13,968 nt of DNA from CAYSBA01 sp964429075 [NCBI: uncultured bacterium] (GTDB lineage Bacteria > CAYSBA01). Numbering within the stretch: the first letter of the stretch is position 1; the number at the start of each line of letters is the position of its first letter. Positions 7,658-13,968 of this stretch are shown here, one piece after another. The translations under genes were made by a program, and so were the position numbers. Location: positions 1,607 to 15,574 of the forward strand of contig CAYSBA010000005.1 in NCBI GenBank assembly GCA_964429075.1. The letters run 5' to 3'. The notes beneath the pieces are model-generated. The model ran no database searches. It was given only the letters and a program-made list of their open reading frames with translations, and was not told where the DNA came from.

Positions 7658-8238
7658 CTGCATTGGTGATAACTATCCACGTTTTTGTCAGCATCCTGTT
7701 AATTATTGTAATCCTTATACAACCTGGCAAAGAGGGAGGAATGGGAGCAACCTTTGGAGGTATGGGTCAGAATATCTTTGGAGGTAGGGGTGCTCAGACC
7801 ATTCTTGAAAAGATTACCGGTATCCTTGCAGGGGTATTCTTTTTGACCTCAATCACATCGGCAATTCTCACAAGCACATCAAGATCTGTGGTTGAAGGTG
7901 TTGACAAAGATATCTCTATTGCAACTGAAGTAGGTAATAAAACAGATAAAAAAACAACCAAAAAAGAAAAAACAACAGAAAAAAATTCTAAGACAACCAC
8001 CGAGACAAAAAAATCACAGGGCTCTAAGGATCAAAACACAAAACCAAAAGAGACAACAAAACAAAACAAGAATGTAAACACCAGTCAGCAACCTGCAAGA
8101 GTTCAAGAGAAGGCAACTAACAAGAAATCAGATGAAAATAAGATGCCCCCAAATAAAACTGAGGCCTCTGCACCAAAAAAGCAGGACAAATCTCAAAAGA
8201 ACATTAAGTCCAAAAAGCCCGTTCCAGAAAAGAGATAG
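7654..8238 (+). CDS. secG: SecG subunit of the SecYEG translocon with a long lysine-rich tail
   Basis: SecG is a small inner-membrane protein that assists preprotein export by SecYEG/SecA. The N-terminal 75 residues are a classic SecG: helix one at about 4-23, the IQPGKEGGMGATFGG loop (22-36), GQNIFGGRG, and helix two at about 54-74. Residues 77-194 are an unusual, apparently disordered tail. About 29 of these 118 residues are Lys; the rest are mostly Thr, Asn, Gln, Ser, Glu and Pro, with no Leu, Cys or aromatic residue. By the E. coli topology this tail would face the periplasm. The reading frame is intact through to a TAG three bases before the kinase gene, so the tail does not look like a frameshift product. 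A strong Shine-Dalgarno (AAAGGAG) lies in the end of tpiA. Confidence 0.93.
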   Translation: MTALVITIHVFVSILLIIVILIQPGKEGGMGATFGGMGQNIFGGRGAQTILEKITGILAGVFFLTSITSAILTSTSRSVVEGVDKDISIATEVGNKTDKKTTKKEKTTEKNSKTTTETKKSQGSKDQNTKPKETTKQNKNVNTSQQPARVQEKATNKKSDENKMPPNKTEASAPKKQDKSQKNIKSKKPVPEKR

Positions 8239-8241
8239 TAT

Positions 8242-10140
8242 ATGGGGCACATCCTTGTCCTCTCACTGCTTTTTGATCTCGGCATTGCAGCTACAGCACT
8301 TATAAAATTAAGACAGAAAAAGGGGATATATATCTTTCTAATTCTATGTCTATCATTAGGGGTATATTCAATCTCAGGTCTGTGGACAGGCAAACTCTGG
8401 ATAGTCTTAAGAGGTTCATCGATCTTGCTATTTGTTTTATCTTTTTGTTTCCTATCAGTAAGAATTGATATTCTTGATAATGAAGAACTCTCATGGCCAT
8501 TAAAGATTATGGTACCATCTACCCCAATACTCTATGTAACCCTCTTTTTTATCTGGCATAGAGGTTTCGGGAAAGAGTGGTTTGTTGCTTCTTCTATTAT
8601 TGCATTTATATCAGGGACAAAACCGACAATATCCCTATTTAGAGGTAGTGGTAAGTATCGATATGCGGGGACACTCTTTTTAGTTACACTAATACTTTTA
8701 ATTATTGAAGGTATTTATGATTATAGACATTTTTTGCCAGCCGGTACTTTTCTCACCACCATATTCCTTTTTTTCTGTTATCTACTCCTCAATGAAAGGA
8801 TCCTCCCAGATCTAAAAGAGATATCAACAAGGGCCGTTTCTGTAGCAATAACAAGCATTATCATGGCAACACTATACTATCTCTTTTTTACCTCTCGATC
8901 TGAACTCGGACCTGTAGGTGATCTTTTTAATCTTTTTGTTGCCTCAATAATCCTCTTTCTTTTATTTGACCCTCTTCGAAATATCATCGAATGGCTATCC
9001 TTTAAAATGCTCTATAGAAGAGGTCTTAAATTTAAAAACACAATAGAAAGATTAAGTAGAGAGTGCTCATCGTTATCATCACCAGAGGCCTGTATTGATC
9101 TTTTGTTTGAAATGCTTGAGACGACTAAGAGGGCATCAAAGATGCTTTGGTACAAATACCAGCACAATCCAGAAGGACTTCTGCTTTCACTCTACAGACC
9201 ATCTACACTCCAGGATCTCAAAAGGATTATAAGAAGGGAGGATCCCCTATTTAAAGATCTAATTGAGGGCAATAAAGAGCATCTTGATTTTCAACTAATA
9301 TATCAGGTTAACGTTTCAGGGAAACTCCATTCTATTGTATGTATTGGCAACAAAAATCTGACAGAAAGCTTCTCTACCGAAGAAAAAAGATCAATAGAAG
9401 AGTTTCTAAACATGGTGAAAGAACATGTTGAACACAAAAGTAGTCTTGAAAATGCTATCAAAAAAGAGCGCCTCCAGATAATGGGTGGTATGGCAGCTGC
9501 CCTTGCCCATGAACTGAGAAGCCCTATGAGTGTGATAAAAGGTGTTATCGAGAATCTTGAATACTATCTTAAGGGCAATCAAAAGACGAAGGAGTATGCA
9601 AAAATGCTTCATGAAGAGACCGACAGAATGGACAGACTGATAGAAGAATTTCTATCTTTCTCAAGGCCGACTGATATTGAACTTAAGAGTATTAACCTTA
9701 TAGATCTTTTATTCAAGATGAACAAATTCTTTAGTCAATACTGTAAAAACAGAAAGATTGATCTTATACTGGATCTACCAGACAGTGTGAAAAAGAAGGC
9801 AAAGGTCTCTCCAGAAAGATTGAGAGACGTACTTTTCAATCTTTTGACCAATGCTTGTGATGCCGCGGGTGAAGGGGGAAAGGTACTCATTAGACTCGTT
9901 GAGAAAAGATATTACTTTGTTTTATATGTAGTGGATAGTGGTCGAGGTGTCCCCGATAATATTGCTGATAAGATTTTTGATCCATTTTTTACAACAAAAT
10001 CAAGAGGAACAGGGCTTGGACTTGCAATAGTAAAACGTTATCTTGAAGAGATGGCATGTAGCATAGAGTTAGTAAAAGAAAAAGGCGACTTCGGAGATCT
10101 CTCCGGAGCCGCCTTTATGATAAAAATCCAGGCAGAATAA
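8242..10140 (+). CDS. Multi-pass membrane sensor histidine kinase
   Basis: This is a membrane sensor kinase of 632 residues. The N-terminal half has about nine hydrophobic segments (roughly 3-22, 28-47, 52-74, 88-105, 113-130, 142-158, 167-184, 197-217, 226-246). A soluble linker of about 265-395 could be a GAF-like sensor domain, but I see no diagnostic motif. The dimerisation/phosphoacceptor helix carries H423 in LAHELRSP (421-428). The ATPase domain has the N box [11 protein letters not shown] (532-542), G1 DSGRGV (565-570), the F box FDPFFTTK (579-586) and G2 [10 protein letters not shown] (589-598). All catalytic motifs are intact. The layout recalls the PrsK-like group with multi-pass N-termini, but that is only a resemblance. 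No response regulator is in the window, so its partner is unknown. It starts 3 bases after secG and should be cotranscribed with it. The last 20 codons contain a terminator hairpin belonging to hsp20 on the other strand. Confidence 0.93.
   Translation: MGHILVLSLLFDLGIAATALIKLRQKKGIYIFLILCLSLGVYSISGLWTGKLWIVLRGSSILLFVLSFCFLSVRIDILDNEELSWPLKIMVPSTPILYVTLFFIWHRGFGKEWFVASSIIAFISGTKPTISLFRGSGKYRYAGTLFLVTLILLIIEGIYDYRHFLPAGTFLTTIFLFFCYLLLNERILPDLKEISTRAVSVAITSIIMATLYYLFFTSRSELGPVGDLFNLFVASIILFLLFDPLRNIIEWLSFKMLYRRGLKFKNTIERLSRECSSLSSPEACIDLLFEMLETTKRASKMLWYKYQHNPEGLLLSLYRPSTLQDLKRIIRREDPLFKDLIEGNKEHLDFQLIYQVNVSGKLHSIVCIGNKNLTESFSTEEKRSIEEFLNMVKEHVEHKSSLENAIKKERLQIMGGMAAALAHELRSPMSVIKGVIENLEYYLKGNQKTKEYAKMLHEETDRMDRLIEEFLSFSRPTDIELKSINLIDLLFKMNKFFSQYCKNRKIDLILDLPDSVKKKAKVSPERLRDVLFNLLTNACDAAGEGGKVLIRLVEKRYYFVLYVVDSGRGVPDNIADKIFDPFFTTKSRGTGLGLAIVKRYLEEMACSIELVKEKGDFGDLSGAAFMIKIQAE
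10071..10116 (-). terminator. Rho-independent terminator of hsp20, inside the kinase coding sequence
   Basis: Bases 10081-10116 form a near-perfect inverted repeat: arms of up to 17 bases, with outer blocks AAAGGCG/CGCCTTT, inner blocks CGGAG/CTCCG, one mismatch and one G-U pair. Read on the minus strand, the hairpin is followed by TTTTTCTTTT, the T-tract of an intrinsic terminator. On the plus strand only three T follow. It lies 34 bases past the hsp20 stop, so it would end hsp20 transcription, while its bases also encode the C-terminus of the convergent histidine kinase. Confidence 0.85.
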
Positions 10141-10149
10141 GGTCTTTAA

Positions 10150-10596
10150 TCAAACGTTGATTTTTATCTTCTTGCTCTTTGCACCCTCCTTTTTGGGCAT
10201 TGTAATCGAGAGGATACCATTTTCGTACTTTGCCTTGATCTTATTTACATCAACCTCTGCTGGAATGGTGAAACTCCTCCTGAAGGTACCGTAGTAGATC
10301 TCTCTACGATGGTAGTTCTCTTCTTTTATCTCTGAAGAATGCTTTCTCTCACCGCTTATGGTTAGCACATTCTCCTTGAGCTCGATATCAATATCCTTTT
10401 CATTCATCCCTGGCATCTCACATGTAATACGATACTCCTTATCGGTTTCATAGATGTCAGCCCTTGGACTCCATTCCTCCATATCGGTGGACAGTCCAAA
10501 GTTGTCAAAGAAGTCTTTAAAGAACTCCCTTTCTATGTCAAAAAGCCTTGGCCAGAGAAGTTCTCTTGTCTTTGGTCTTGATATTGTCAGCTTCAT
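10150..10596 (-). CDS. hsp20: Small heat-shock protein, Hsp20/alpha-crystallin family
   Basis: This ATP-independent holdase would bind unfolding cytoplasmic proteins as large oligomers. The alpha-crystallin domain spans about residues 43-136: PRADIYE, YRITCEMPGMNEKDIDIEL (55-73), ENVLTISGERK (75-85), YYGTFRRSFTIP (101-112) and the YENGILSITMPKKE strand (124-137). An I-x-I/V-type anchor (IKINV) ends the chain, as usual for oligomer assembly. I place the start at the ATG at 10596 (148 residues) because GGGAGGTGA sits just upstream with correct spacing; the ATG at 10611 adds only five residues (MREVT) and lies upstream of that Shine-Dalgarno. The gene has its own promoter and leader structure and its own terminator, and follows tsaD on the same strand. 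No CIRCE element or clear sigma32 promoter is seen, so how heat induction would work is not obvious. Confidence 0.95.
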   Translation of the reverse strand: MKLTISRPKTRELLWPRLFDIEREFFKDFFDNFGLSTDMEEWSPRADIYETDKEYRITCEMPGMNEKDIDIELKENVLTISGERKHSSEIKEENYHRREIYYGTFRRSFTIPAEVDVNKIKAKYENGILSITMPKKEGAKSKKIKINV

Positions 10597-10598
10597 TG

Positions 10599-10607
10599 TC
10601 ACCTCCC
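10599..10607 (-). promoter_or_regulatory. Strong Shine-Dalgarno that fixes the hsp20 start
   Basis: On the minus strand GGGAGGTGA lies immediately before the ATG at 10596, with five bases between the GGAGG core and the ATG. It falls between the two in-frame ATG codons, at 10611 and 10596, and therefore selects the downstream one. Confidence 0.8.
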
Positions 10608-10615
10608 TCATAAGT

Positions 10616-10625
10616 TAAACGTTTA
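10616..10625. repeat. Ten-base perfect palindrome in the hsp20 leader
   Basis: TAAACGTTTA is a perfect palindrome located between the leader stem-loop and the hsp20 ribosome binding site. It could be a small operator, but it does not match an operator I recognise and could be chance in A+T-rich sequence. Confidence 0.25.
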
Positions 10626-10642
10626 CAAATATCTTGAATAAT

Positions 10643-10668
10643 TTCAACCGGATGGCCATCCAGTCGAA
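10643..10668 (-). promoter_or_regulatory. Stem-loop or operator at the predicted 5' end of hsp20 mRNA
   Basis: A 26-base inverted repeat centres on GGATGGCCATCC. In the hsp20 RNA the two non-Watson-Crick positions are both G-U wobbles, giving an 11-pair stem closed by a GGCC loop; in the other orientation they would be A-C mismatches. It starts within a few bases of the predicted transcription start. A second small hairpin (10634-10647, TTGAA-ATTA-TTCAA in RNA sense) shares the 3' arm bases 10643-10647, so the two are mutually exclusive. It could be an mRNA-stability element, part of a thermosensor, or a dimeric repressor site overlapping +1. Confidence 0.5.
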
Positions 10669-10676
10669 CCAACATT

Positions 10677-10705
10677 AGAATAATCATCCTGATTTTTTGT
10701 GTCAA
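10677..10705 (-). promoter_or_regulatory. Candidate promoter of hsp20, overlapping the tsaD stop codon
   Basis: On the minus strand TTGACA (10705-10700, perfect) is followed after 17 bases by TATTCT (10682-10677, 4/6). Transcription would begin near 10670, about 74 bases before the hsp20 ATG. The -35 hexamer includes the tsaD TGA stop codon (10704-10702). Read-through from tsaD is also possible, because no terminator separates the genes. Confidence 0.5.
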
Positions 10706-11712
10706 GAGGTGTAGGGTGCACGGTTTTTTAAATATATACCTGCTTTAAATCCCAAATCATCATGCCCCCTCTTTTTATAAACAAGTAGGCCTCTTAATGC
10801 CACCATTGCACCATTGTCTGTACAGTAGCTTAAAGAGGGTATAAAAATCTGTCTTCCAGTATCTTTTGCCCATCTTTCAAGTCCTTCTCTGAGAAATCTG
10901 TTTGCAGCAACACCTCCTGCAAATACAAACCTTTTATGATTATAGGTTTTAATAAACAGATTGAGTCTATCAACAAGATGATCAAGCACTGCCTCCTGAA
11001 AACCTCTACAGATGGCCTTTTTTTCATCTTCATTAATAAGTCCTCTATTTTTTATATAGTATAGGACCTGTGTTTTTAAACCTGAAAAGCTAAAATTTAG
11101 ATTTTTGTCTTGTTTCATTGGGGTCTTGAATCTAACTGAATCTCTTGCTTCTCTGGCAAGCCTTTCTATAACTGGACCGCCAGGATAACCAAGATCAAGC
11201 ATACGAGCCACCTTATCAAAAGATTCTCCACAGGCATCATCGAGGGTAGATCCAACGATGTTTATATCTAAAACATCTCTGATCTCTGCAATAAGAGTAT
11301 GGCCACCTGATACCAGCAGCACTCCAAAGGGAAAGTCCACTCTGTGCTCAAGCATCACTGAAAACATATGTGCCTCAAGATGGTCCACAGCAACAATAGG
11401 TTTATTAAGACCCATTGCAATTCCCTTTGCAAAGGAGGTACCAACAAGAAGGGCACCAATAAGACCCGGTCTTGAGGTTACACAGACAAGCCCTATATTG
11501 TTTTTATCAATACTGCTATTTTTGATTACATTGTGATAAAGCAGGGGCAATCTTTTTAAATGATCACGTGCTGCGATTTCAGGTACAACTCCACCAAAAG
11601 ATGAGTGGATCTCAAGCTGGGAAAAGGTATCCATATATATCAATCCCCTATCTTCATCATAGAGGGCAATTGAGGATTCATCACAGGAACTTTCTATGCC
11701 AATAACAACCAT
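10702..11712 (-). CDS. tsaD: tRNA N6-adenosine threonylcarbamoyltransferase TsaD
   Basis: TsaD, with TsaB and TsaE, transfers the threonylcarbamoyl group to A37 of tRNAs that read ANN codons; it is cytoplasmic and nearly universal in bacteria. The ASKHA-fold signature begins at GIESSCDESS (5-14). Metal ligands are H111 and H115 in the DHLEAH motif and D299 in CTDNGAM. LVSGGHT (133-139), the DDACGESFDKVAR block (158-170), GYPGGP (175-180), FSFSGLKT (207-214) and FAGGVAANRFLR (264-275) are all conserved. The length of 336 residues is normal. TsaB and TsaE genes are not in the window. The ATG at 11712 has only a weak purine-rich leader (AAAAAAAG). It is divergent from the ABC operon and cotranscribed with, or upstream of, hsp20. 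Confidence 0.97.
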   Translation of the reverse strand: MVVIGIESSCDESSIALYDEDRGLIYMDTFSQLEIHSSFGGVVPEIAARDHLKRLPLLYHNVIKNSSIDKNNIGLVCVTSRPGLIGALLVGTSFAKGIAMGLNKPIVAVDHLEAHMFSVMLEHRVDFPFGVLLVSGGHTLIAEIRDVLDINIVGSTLDDACGESFDKVARMLDLGYPGGPVIERLAREARDSVRFKTPMKQDKNLNFSFSGLKTQVLYYIKNRGLINEDEKKAICRGFQEAVLDHLVDRLNLFIKTYNHKRFVFAGGVAANRFLREGLERWAKDTGRQIFIPSLSYCTDNGAMVALRGLLVYKKRGHDDLGFKAGIYLKNRAPYTS

Positions 11713-11750
11713 TTAACTTTTTTTCATCAAAATTGTCATATTGCCATAAA

Positions 11751-11779
11751 AGATTAGACCCTTGACAAATTTCAGTCAA
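11751..11779 (-). promoter_or_regulatory. Candidate tsaD promoter, overlapping the divergent ABC promoter
   Basis: On the minus strand TTGACT (11779-11774) is followed after 17 bases by TAATCT (11756-11751). The -35 is the second arm of the inverted repeat whose first arm is the -35 of the ABC operon, so the two promoters share about 18 bases. The -10 match is poor (3/6), which limits confidence. Confidence 0.3.
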
Positions 11780-11781
11780 GG
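11760..11781. repeat. Inverted repeat CCTTGAC-N8-GTCAAGG between tsaD and the ABC operon
   Basis: Perfect 7-base arms (11760-11766 and 11775-11781) flank an 8-base centre. Each arm contains a TTGAC core that can serve as a -35 hexamer, one for each direction. It could be a bidirectional promoter core or a dimeric operator. It is not a terminator: no T-tract follows directly and it lies upstream of both genes. Confidence 0.5.
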
Positions 11782-11789
11782 TTTATTTT
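11762..11789 (+). promoter_or_regulatory. Candidate promoter of the Gld-like ABC operon
   Basis: TTGACA (11762-11767, perfect) is followed after 16 bases by TATTTT (11784-11789, 4/6). Transcription would start near 11796, just before GGAGG (11802-11806) and the ATG at 11814, giving a leader of less than 20 bases. Confidence 0.42.
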
Positions 11790-11813
11790 TCTGCAAAAAA
11801 TGGAGGCAGCTAT

Positions 11814-12734
11814 ATGATTTCTGTAGAACATGTCACAAAGGTATTTAGAACAAGAGTTGCTGTAGATGATGTCTCGTTTTCTGTAAAAGAGGGTGAGATT
11901 GTTGGCTTTCTCGGACCAAACGGTGCAGGCAAAACAACAACGATGCGTATAATAACAGGATACATGCCTGCTACATCCGGCAGGGTTACCGTCAACGGGA
12001 TAGATGTCTTCAATAACCCCCTTGAGGTAAAAAAACAGATCGGCTATCTTCCAGAACTGCCACCTGTATATACAGATATGACCACCCGATCATACCTTAA
12101 ATTTGTTGCTGAGATAAAGGGTATCGAAAAAAAGAGAATAAAAGATGAAATAGAGAGGGTTGCACAGCTGTGTGGAATAAATCAGGTAATGGACAGGATA
12201 ATCGGGAATCTTTCCAAAGGATTTAAACAGAGGGTTGGACTTGCACAGGCAATTATGGGGGACCCAAAAGTCCTCATATTAGACGAACCAACAGTAGGTC
12301 TCGACCCAAAACAGATTATGGAAGTAAGGGAGGTTATAAAGGAACTTGCAAGTGACAAAACTGTTATCTTATCAACCCATATACTCCAGGAGGTCTCTGT
12401 ACTTTGCGAAAGGGTGATAATCATTAATGAAGGAAGGATTGTTGCAGACGAAAATATATCTGCCTCTGGCGATGGCGGTAATCCACCCCTTCTTGTTATT
12501 AAGGTCAGAAACTGGAATGATCAGTTAAACTACAGGATATCCTCCTTTGAAGGTGTGACCAAAGTCGAACCTGCAGGTGAGGACCATGAGTTTCTTATAG
12601 AGACAGATGGCAGAAGTGATCTAAGACCTAAAATTGCAAGGGCAGTAATAGAGGCTGGTGCAGAGCTCCTTGAACTGAGGTCAATGACATCAAACATTGA
12701 AAATATCTTCCTTAACGCAATAACAAAGAGGTAA
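11814..12734 (+). CDS. ABC transporter ATP-binding protein, GldA/CcmA-like
   Basis: This cytoplasmic ATPase would power the ABC-2 permease encoded next. In order: Walker A GPNGAGKT (34-41); the Q-loop region YLPELPPVY (79-87), where the usual Gln is absent and Glu follows Pro, as in GldA-like proteins (YLPE); signature LSKGFKQR (133-140); Walker B VLILDEP (153-159) with D-loop GLDP (162-165); and the switch His H189 in STHIL. A C-terminal extension of about 85 residues (222-306) follows the ATPase domain, as is common in the ABC-2 drug/Gld-type family. The 306-residue length is usual. GGAGG lies seven bases before the ATG. It is followed after 3 bases by the permease gene. The substrate cannot be read from sequence. 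Confidence 0.93.
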   Translation: MISVEHVTKVFRTRVAVDDVSFSVKEGEIVGFLGPNGAGKTTTMRIITGYMPATSGRVTVNGIDVFNNPLEVKKQIGYLPELPPVYTDMTTRSYLKFVAEIKGIEKKRIKDEIERVAQLCGINQVMDRIIGNLSKGFKQRVGLAQAIMGDPKVLILDEPTVGLDPKQIMEVREVIKELASDKTVILSTHILQEVSVLCERVIIINEGRIVADENISASGDGGNPPLLVIKVRNWNDQLNYRISSFEGVTKVEPAGEDHEFLIETDGRSDLRPKIARAVIEAGAELLELRSMTSNIENIFLNAITKR

Positions 12735-12737
12735 GCC

Positions 12738-13526
12738 ATGAGAAAGATACTATCCATTGCCAAAAAGGAATTTGTTATATACTTTACAACCCCAACAGCA
12801 TATGTAGTCATCGGTATATTTACCATAATCAGTAGTTATTTCTTCTTGAGGATACTCAGTTTTTACCAGAGACAGGCACTACAGCTTATGCAATTTAAGG
12901 CAACAGGTATGCTGGAGATGATGAATCTTAACGATATGGTAATAAGACCACTATATCTCAATATAGATATCTTTTTCCTGCTAATGATCCCTGTAATAAC
13001 TATGAAACTCTTTGCAGAAGAAAAACGAATGGGTACATATGAACTCCTATATACCCTCCCTATAGATACATTAAAAATAGTTATTGGTAAATATCTTGGC
13101 GCTCTTTCTGTTGTTTTTGTTATGGTAGTAATTGCATTATGCTATCCCCTCTTACTCACACTATTTTCATCAGGTCCAGGTGGTGGTCTTGAGTGGGGTC
13201 CGGTATGGAGTGGCTCTGCTGGACTTTTCCTCATGGGTGCAGCCTTTGCAAGTCTGGGCATGTTTGCAAGTTCACTGACCGACAGCCAGATAGTTGCAGC
13301 AATCGTTGCCTTCGGCGCACTACTTATCTTCTGGGTAATAGGATGGGCCTCAGCTGATGCAGAAGGTATTACAAAATCCATTCTTGAGTATATATCTGTT
13401 TTTAAACACATGGACAACCTTACAAAAGGTCTTCTAGTAAGCTCAGATTTTATATACTATATAAGTTTTGCAATCTTTTTCTTGTTTGCAACAAACAGGG
13501 TTGTTGAATCCCATAGGTGGAGATAA
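12738..13526 (+). CDS. ABC-2 type permease, GldF-like
   Basis: This 262-residue inner-membrane protein has the ABC-2 layout of about six membrane segments: roughly 19-38, 76-93, 117-143, 160-180, 186-203 and 236-251. The cytoplasmic-side start (ILSIAKKEFVIYFTTPTAY) and the stretch KLFAEEKRMGTYELLYTLPI (90-109) after the second helix are typical of GldF-type permeases (an EE-R-GT-E-LLL-like motif). GAGG is six bases before the ATG, within the end of the ATPase gene. With the ATPase before it and the GldG-type protein after it, the three genes form the module named after Flavobacterium gliding genes gldA-gldF-gldG. Homologous modules occur in many non-gliding bacteria, so no motility role is implied. 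Confidence 0.9.
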   Translation: MRKILSIAKKEFVIYFTTPTAYVVIGIFTIISSYFFLRILSFYQRQALQLMQFKATGMLEMMNLNDMVIRPLYLNIDIFFLLMIPVITMKLFAEEKRMGTYELLYTLPIDTLKIVIGKYLGALSVVFVMVVIALCYPLLLTLFSSGPGGGLEWGPVWSGSAGLFLMGAAFASLGMFASSLTDSQIVAAIVAFGALLIFWVIGWASADAEGITKSILEYISVFKHMDNLTKGLLVSSDFIYYISFAIFFLFATNRVVESHRWR

Positions 13527-13528
13527 CA

Positions 13529-13968
13529 ATGAAAGAAACAACACGCAAAAATATGGCTAAATTTCTACTTTGGTTTGGTCTTGTGCTTATGGCCTTTGGT
13601 ATACTTACTAAGCTTGTAAACTCTCAAGATGTGACTATCGCCGGAAGCCTTTTTGTGGCCGGTCTTATACTTGTCATCCTTTATCCTATCCTTGATTTCT
13701 CAGGATTTGTTGGATTCTTCAAGGCAAGACAGACAAGATTTGGCTTTGTTAGCCTGCTTTATACCCTTGCATTTCTTATCCTTATAGGTTTTATAAACTA
13801 TATCTCCACAAGACATGAAAAGAGAATAGATATTACTAAAGACAAACTCTATACCCTATCACCACAATCCAAAACGGTACTGAAAAAGATCAATAAGGAA
13901 TTAAAGATCCTTGCCTTTTACTCCCCATCAGAAAGAACCTATGAAAAACTCAATGAACTGCTCAATAT
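13529..13968 (+). CDS. GldG-type ABC auxiliary membrane protein (5' part; cut by window end)
   Basis: An open frame begins with ATG 2 bases after the permease stop, with GGTGGAG six bases upstream, and runs without a stop to the window edge (146 codons visible). The protein begins MKETTRKNMAKFLLWFGLVL. It has hydrophobic segments at about 11-28, 38-56 and 72-90, followed by RIDITKDKLYTLSPQSKTVL (100-119). That last stretch is the characteristic entry to the extracytoplasmic domain of GldG/ABC_transp_aux proteins ('DLT..K.YTLS..T'). The remainder, expected to carry a large soluble domain and a C-terminal membrane helix, is outside the window. It probably works as a partner of the preceding permease and ATPase. 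Confidence 0.85.
   Translation, partial: MKETTRKNMAKFLLWFGLVLMAFGILTKLVNSQDVTIAGSLFVAGLILVILYPILDFSGFVGFFKARQTRFGFVSLLYTLAFLILIGFINYISTRHEKRIDITKDKLYTLSPQSKTVLKKINKELKILAFYSPSERTYEKLNELLN

Noticed and set aside
7930-8235. A-rich low-complexity stretch as a frameshifted or non-coding end of secG
   Set aside because: The frame is open throughout, has a consistent Lys/Thr/Asn/Gln composition, and ends three bases before the next start, so a genuine extended tail is more likely.
10597-10611. Five-residue longer N-terminus for hsp20 from the ATG at 10611
   Set aside because: The strong GGGAGGTGA lies downstream of this ATG and is correctly spaced for the ATG at 10596.
1-13968. A CRISPR array, insertion sequence, prophage, toxin-antitoxin pair, tRNA or rRNA
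   Set aside because: No spaced direct repeats, transposase or integrase motifs, paired small toxin/antitoxin frames or cloverleaf sequences were seen; all larger frames are housekeeping, signalling or transport genes.

Overview
The window is an ordinary-looking chromosomal segment of an A+T-rich, Gram-negative bacterium. A DsbD-type periplasmic thiol protein, a SecG followed directly by a membrane histidine kinase, a PATAN (DUF4388)/TPR protein and a GldA/F/G-like ABC system together suggest Desulfobacterota, Nitrospirota or a related deep lineage. The strong preference for AGA/AGG arginine and ATA isoleucine codons in every gene would suit a thermophile. This placement is inference. I see no rRNA, tRNA, CRISPR, insertion sequence or phage signature, and no gene-free stretch longer than about 200 bases.

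Layout, left to right. (1) Bases 1-203 hold no gene that I can support, only weak promoter-like hexamers before a dsbD-type gene (+). (2) A minus-strand operon runs 4604 to 1564: degenerate receiver/PATAN/TM/TPR protein, then a Fur-family regulator (ATGA overlap), then purC (stop abuts start). Its end overlaps the convergent dsbD-type gene by 8 bases. (3) A divergent plus-strand operon starts at 4702: gap, pgk, tpiA, secG and a multi-pass histidine kinase. The first three junctions are 4-base ATGA overlaps and the last is a 3-base gap. This is the triose-phosphate part of glycolysis/gluconeogenesis joined to a protein-export subunit and a sensor kinase. (4) Convergent to it on the minus strand are tsaD and then hsp20. 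The hsp20 terminator lies inside the last codons of the histidine kinase gene, and the hsp20 promoter overlaps the tsaD stop codon. (5) From 11814 to the right edge is a plus-strand ABC-2 export module: ATPase, permease and the start of a GldG-type auxiliary membrane protein that is cut by the window end.

Intergenic regions are very compact (about 100 bases at each divergent or promoter site), so regulatory signals stand out. TTGACA-type -35 boxes precede gap, hsp20 and the ABC operon. An inverted repeat supplies -35 hexamers in both directions between tsaD and the ABC operon. A stem-loop sits at the predicted 5' end of the hsp20 mRNA. I see no undescribed defence or mobile system. The items most worth a second look are the hsp20 leader structure, the terminator embedded in the kinase gene, the receiver-PATAN-TM-TPR protein that has lost its phosphoacceptor, the altered nicotinamide-side residues of the GAPDH, and the long lysine-rich SecG tail.
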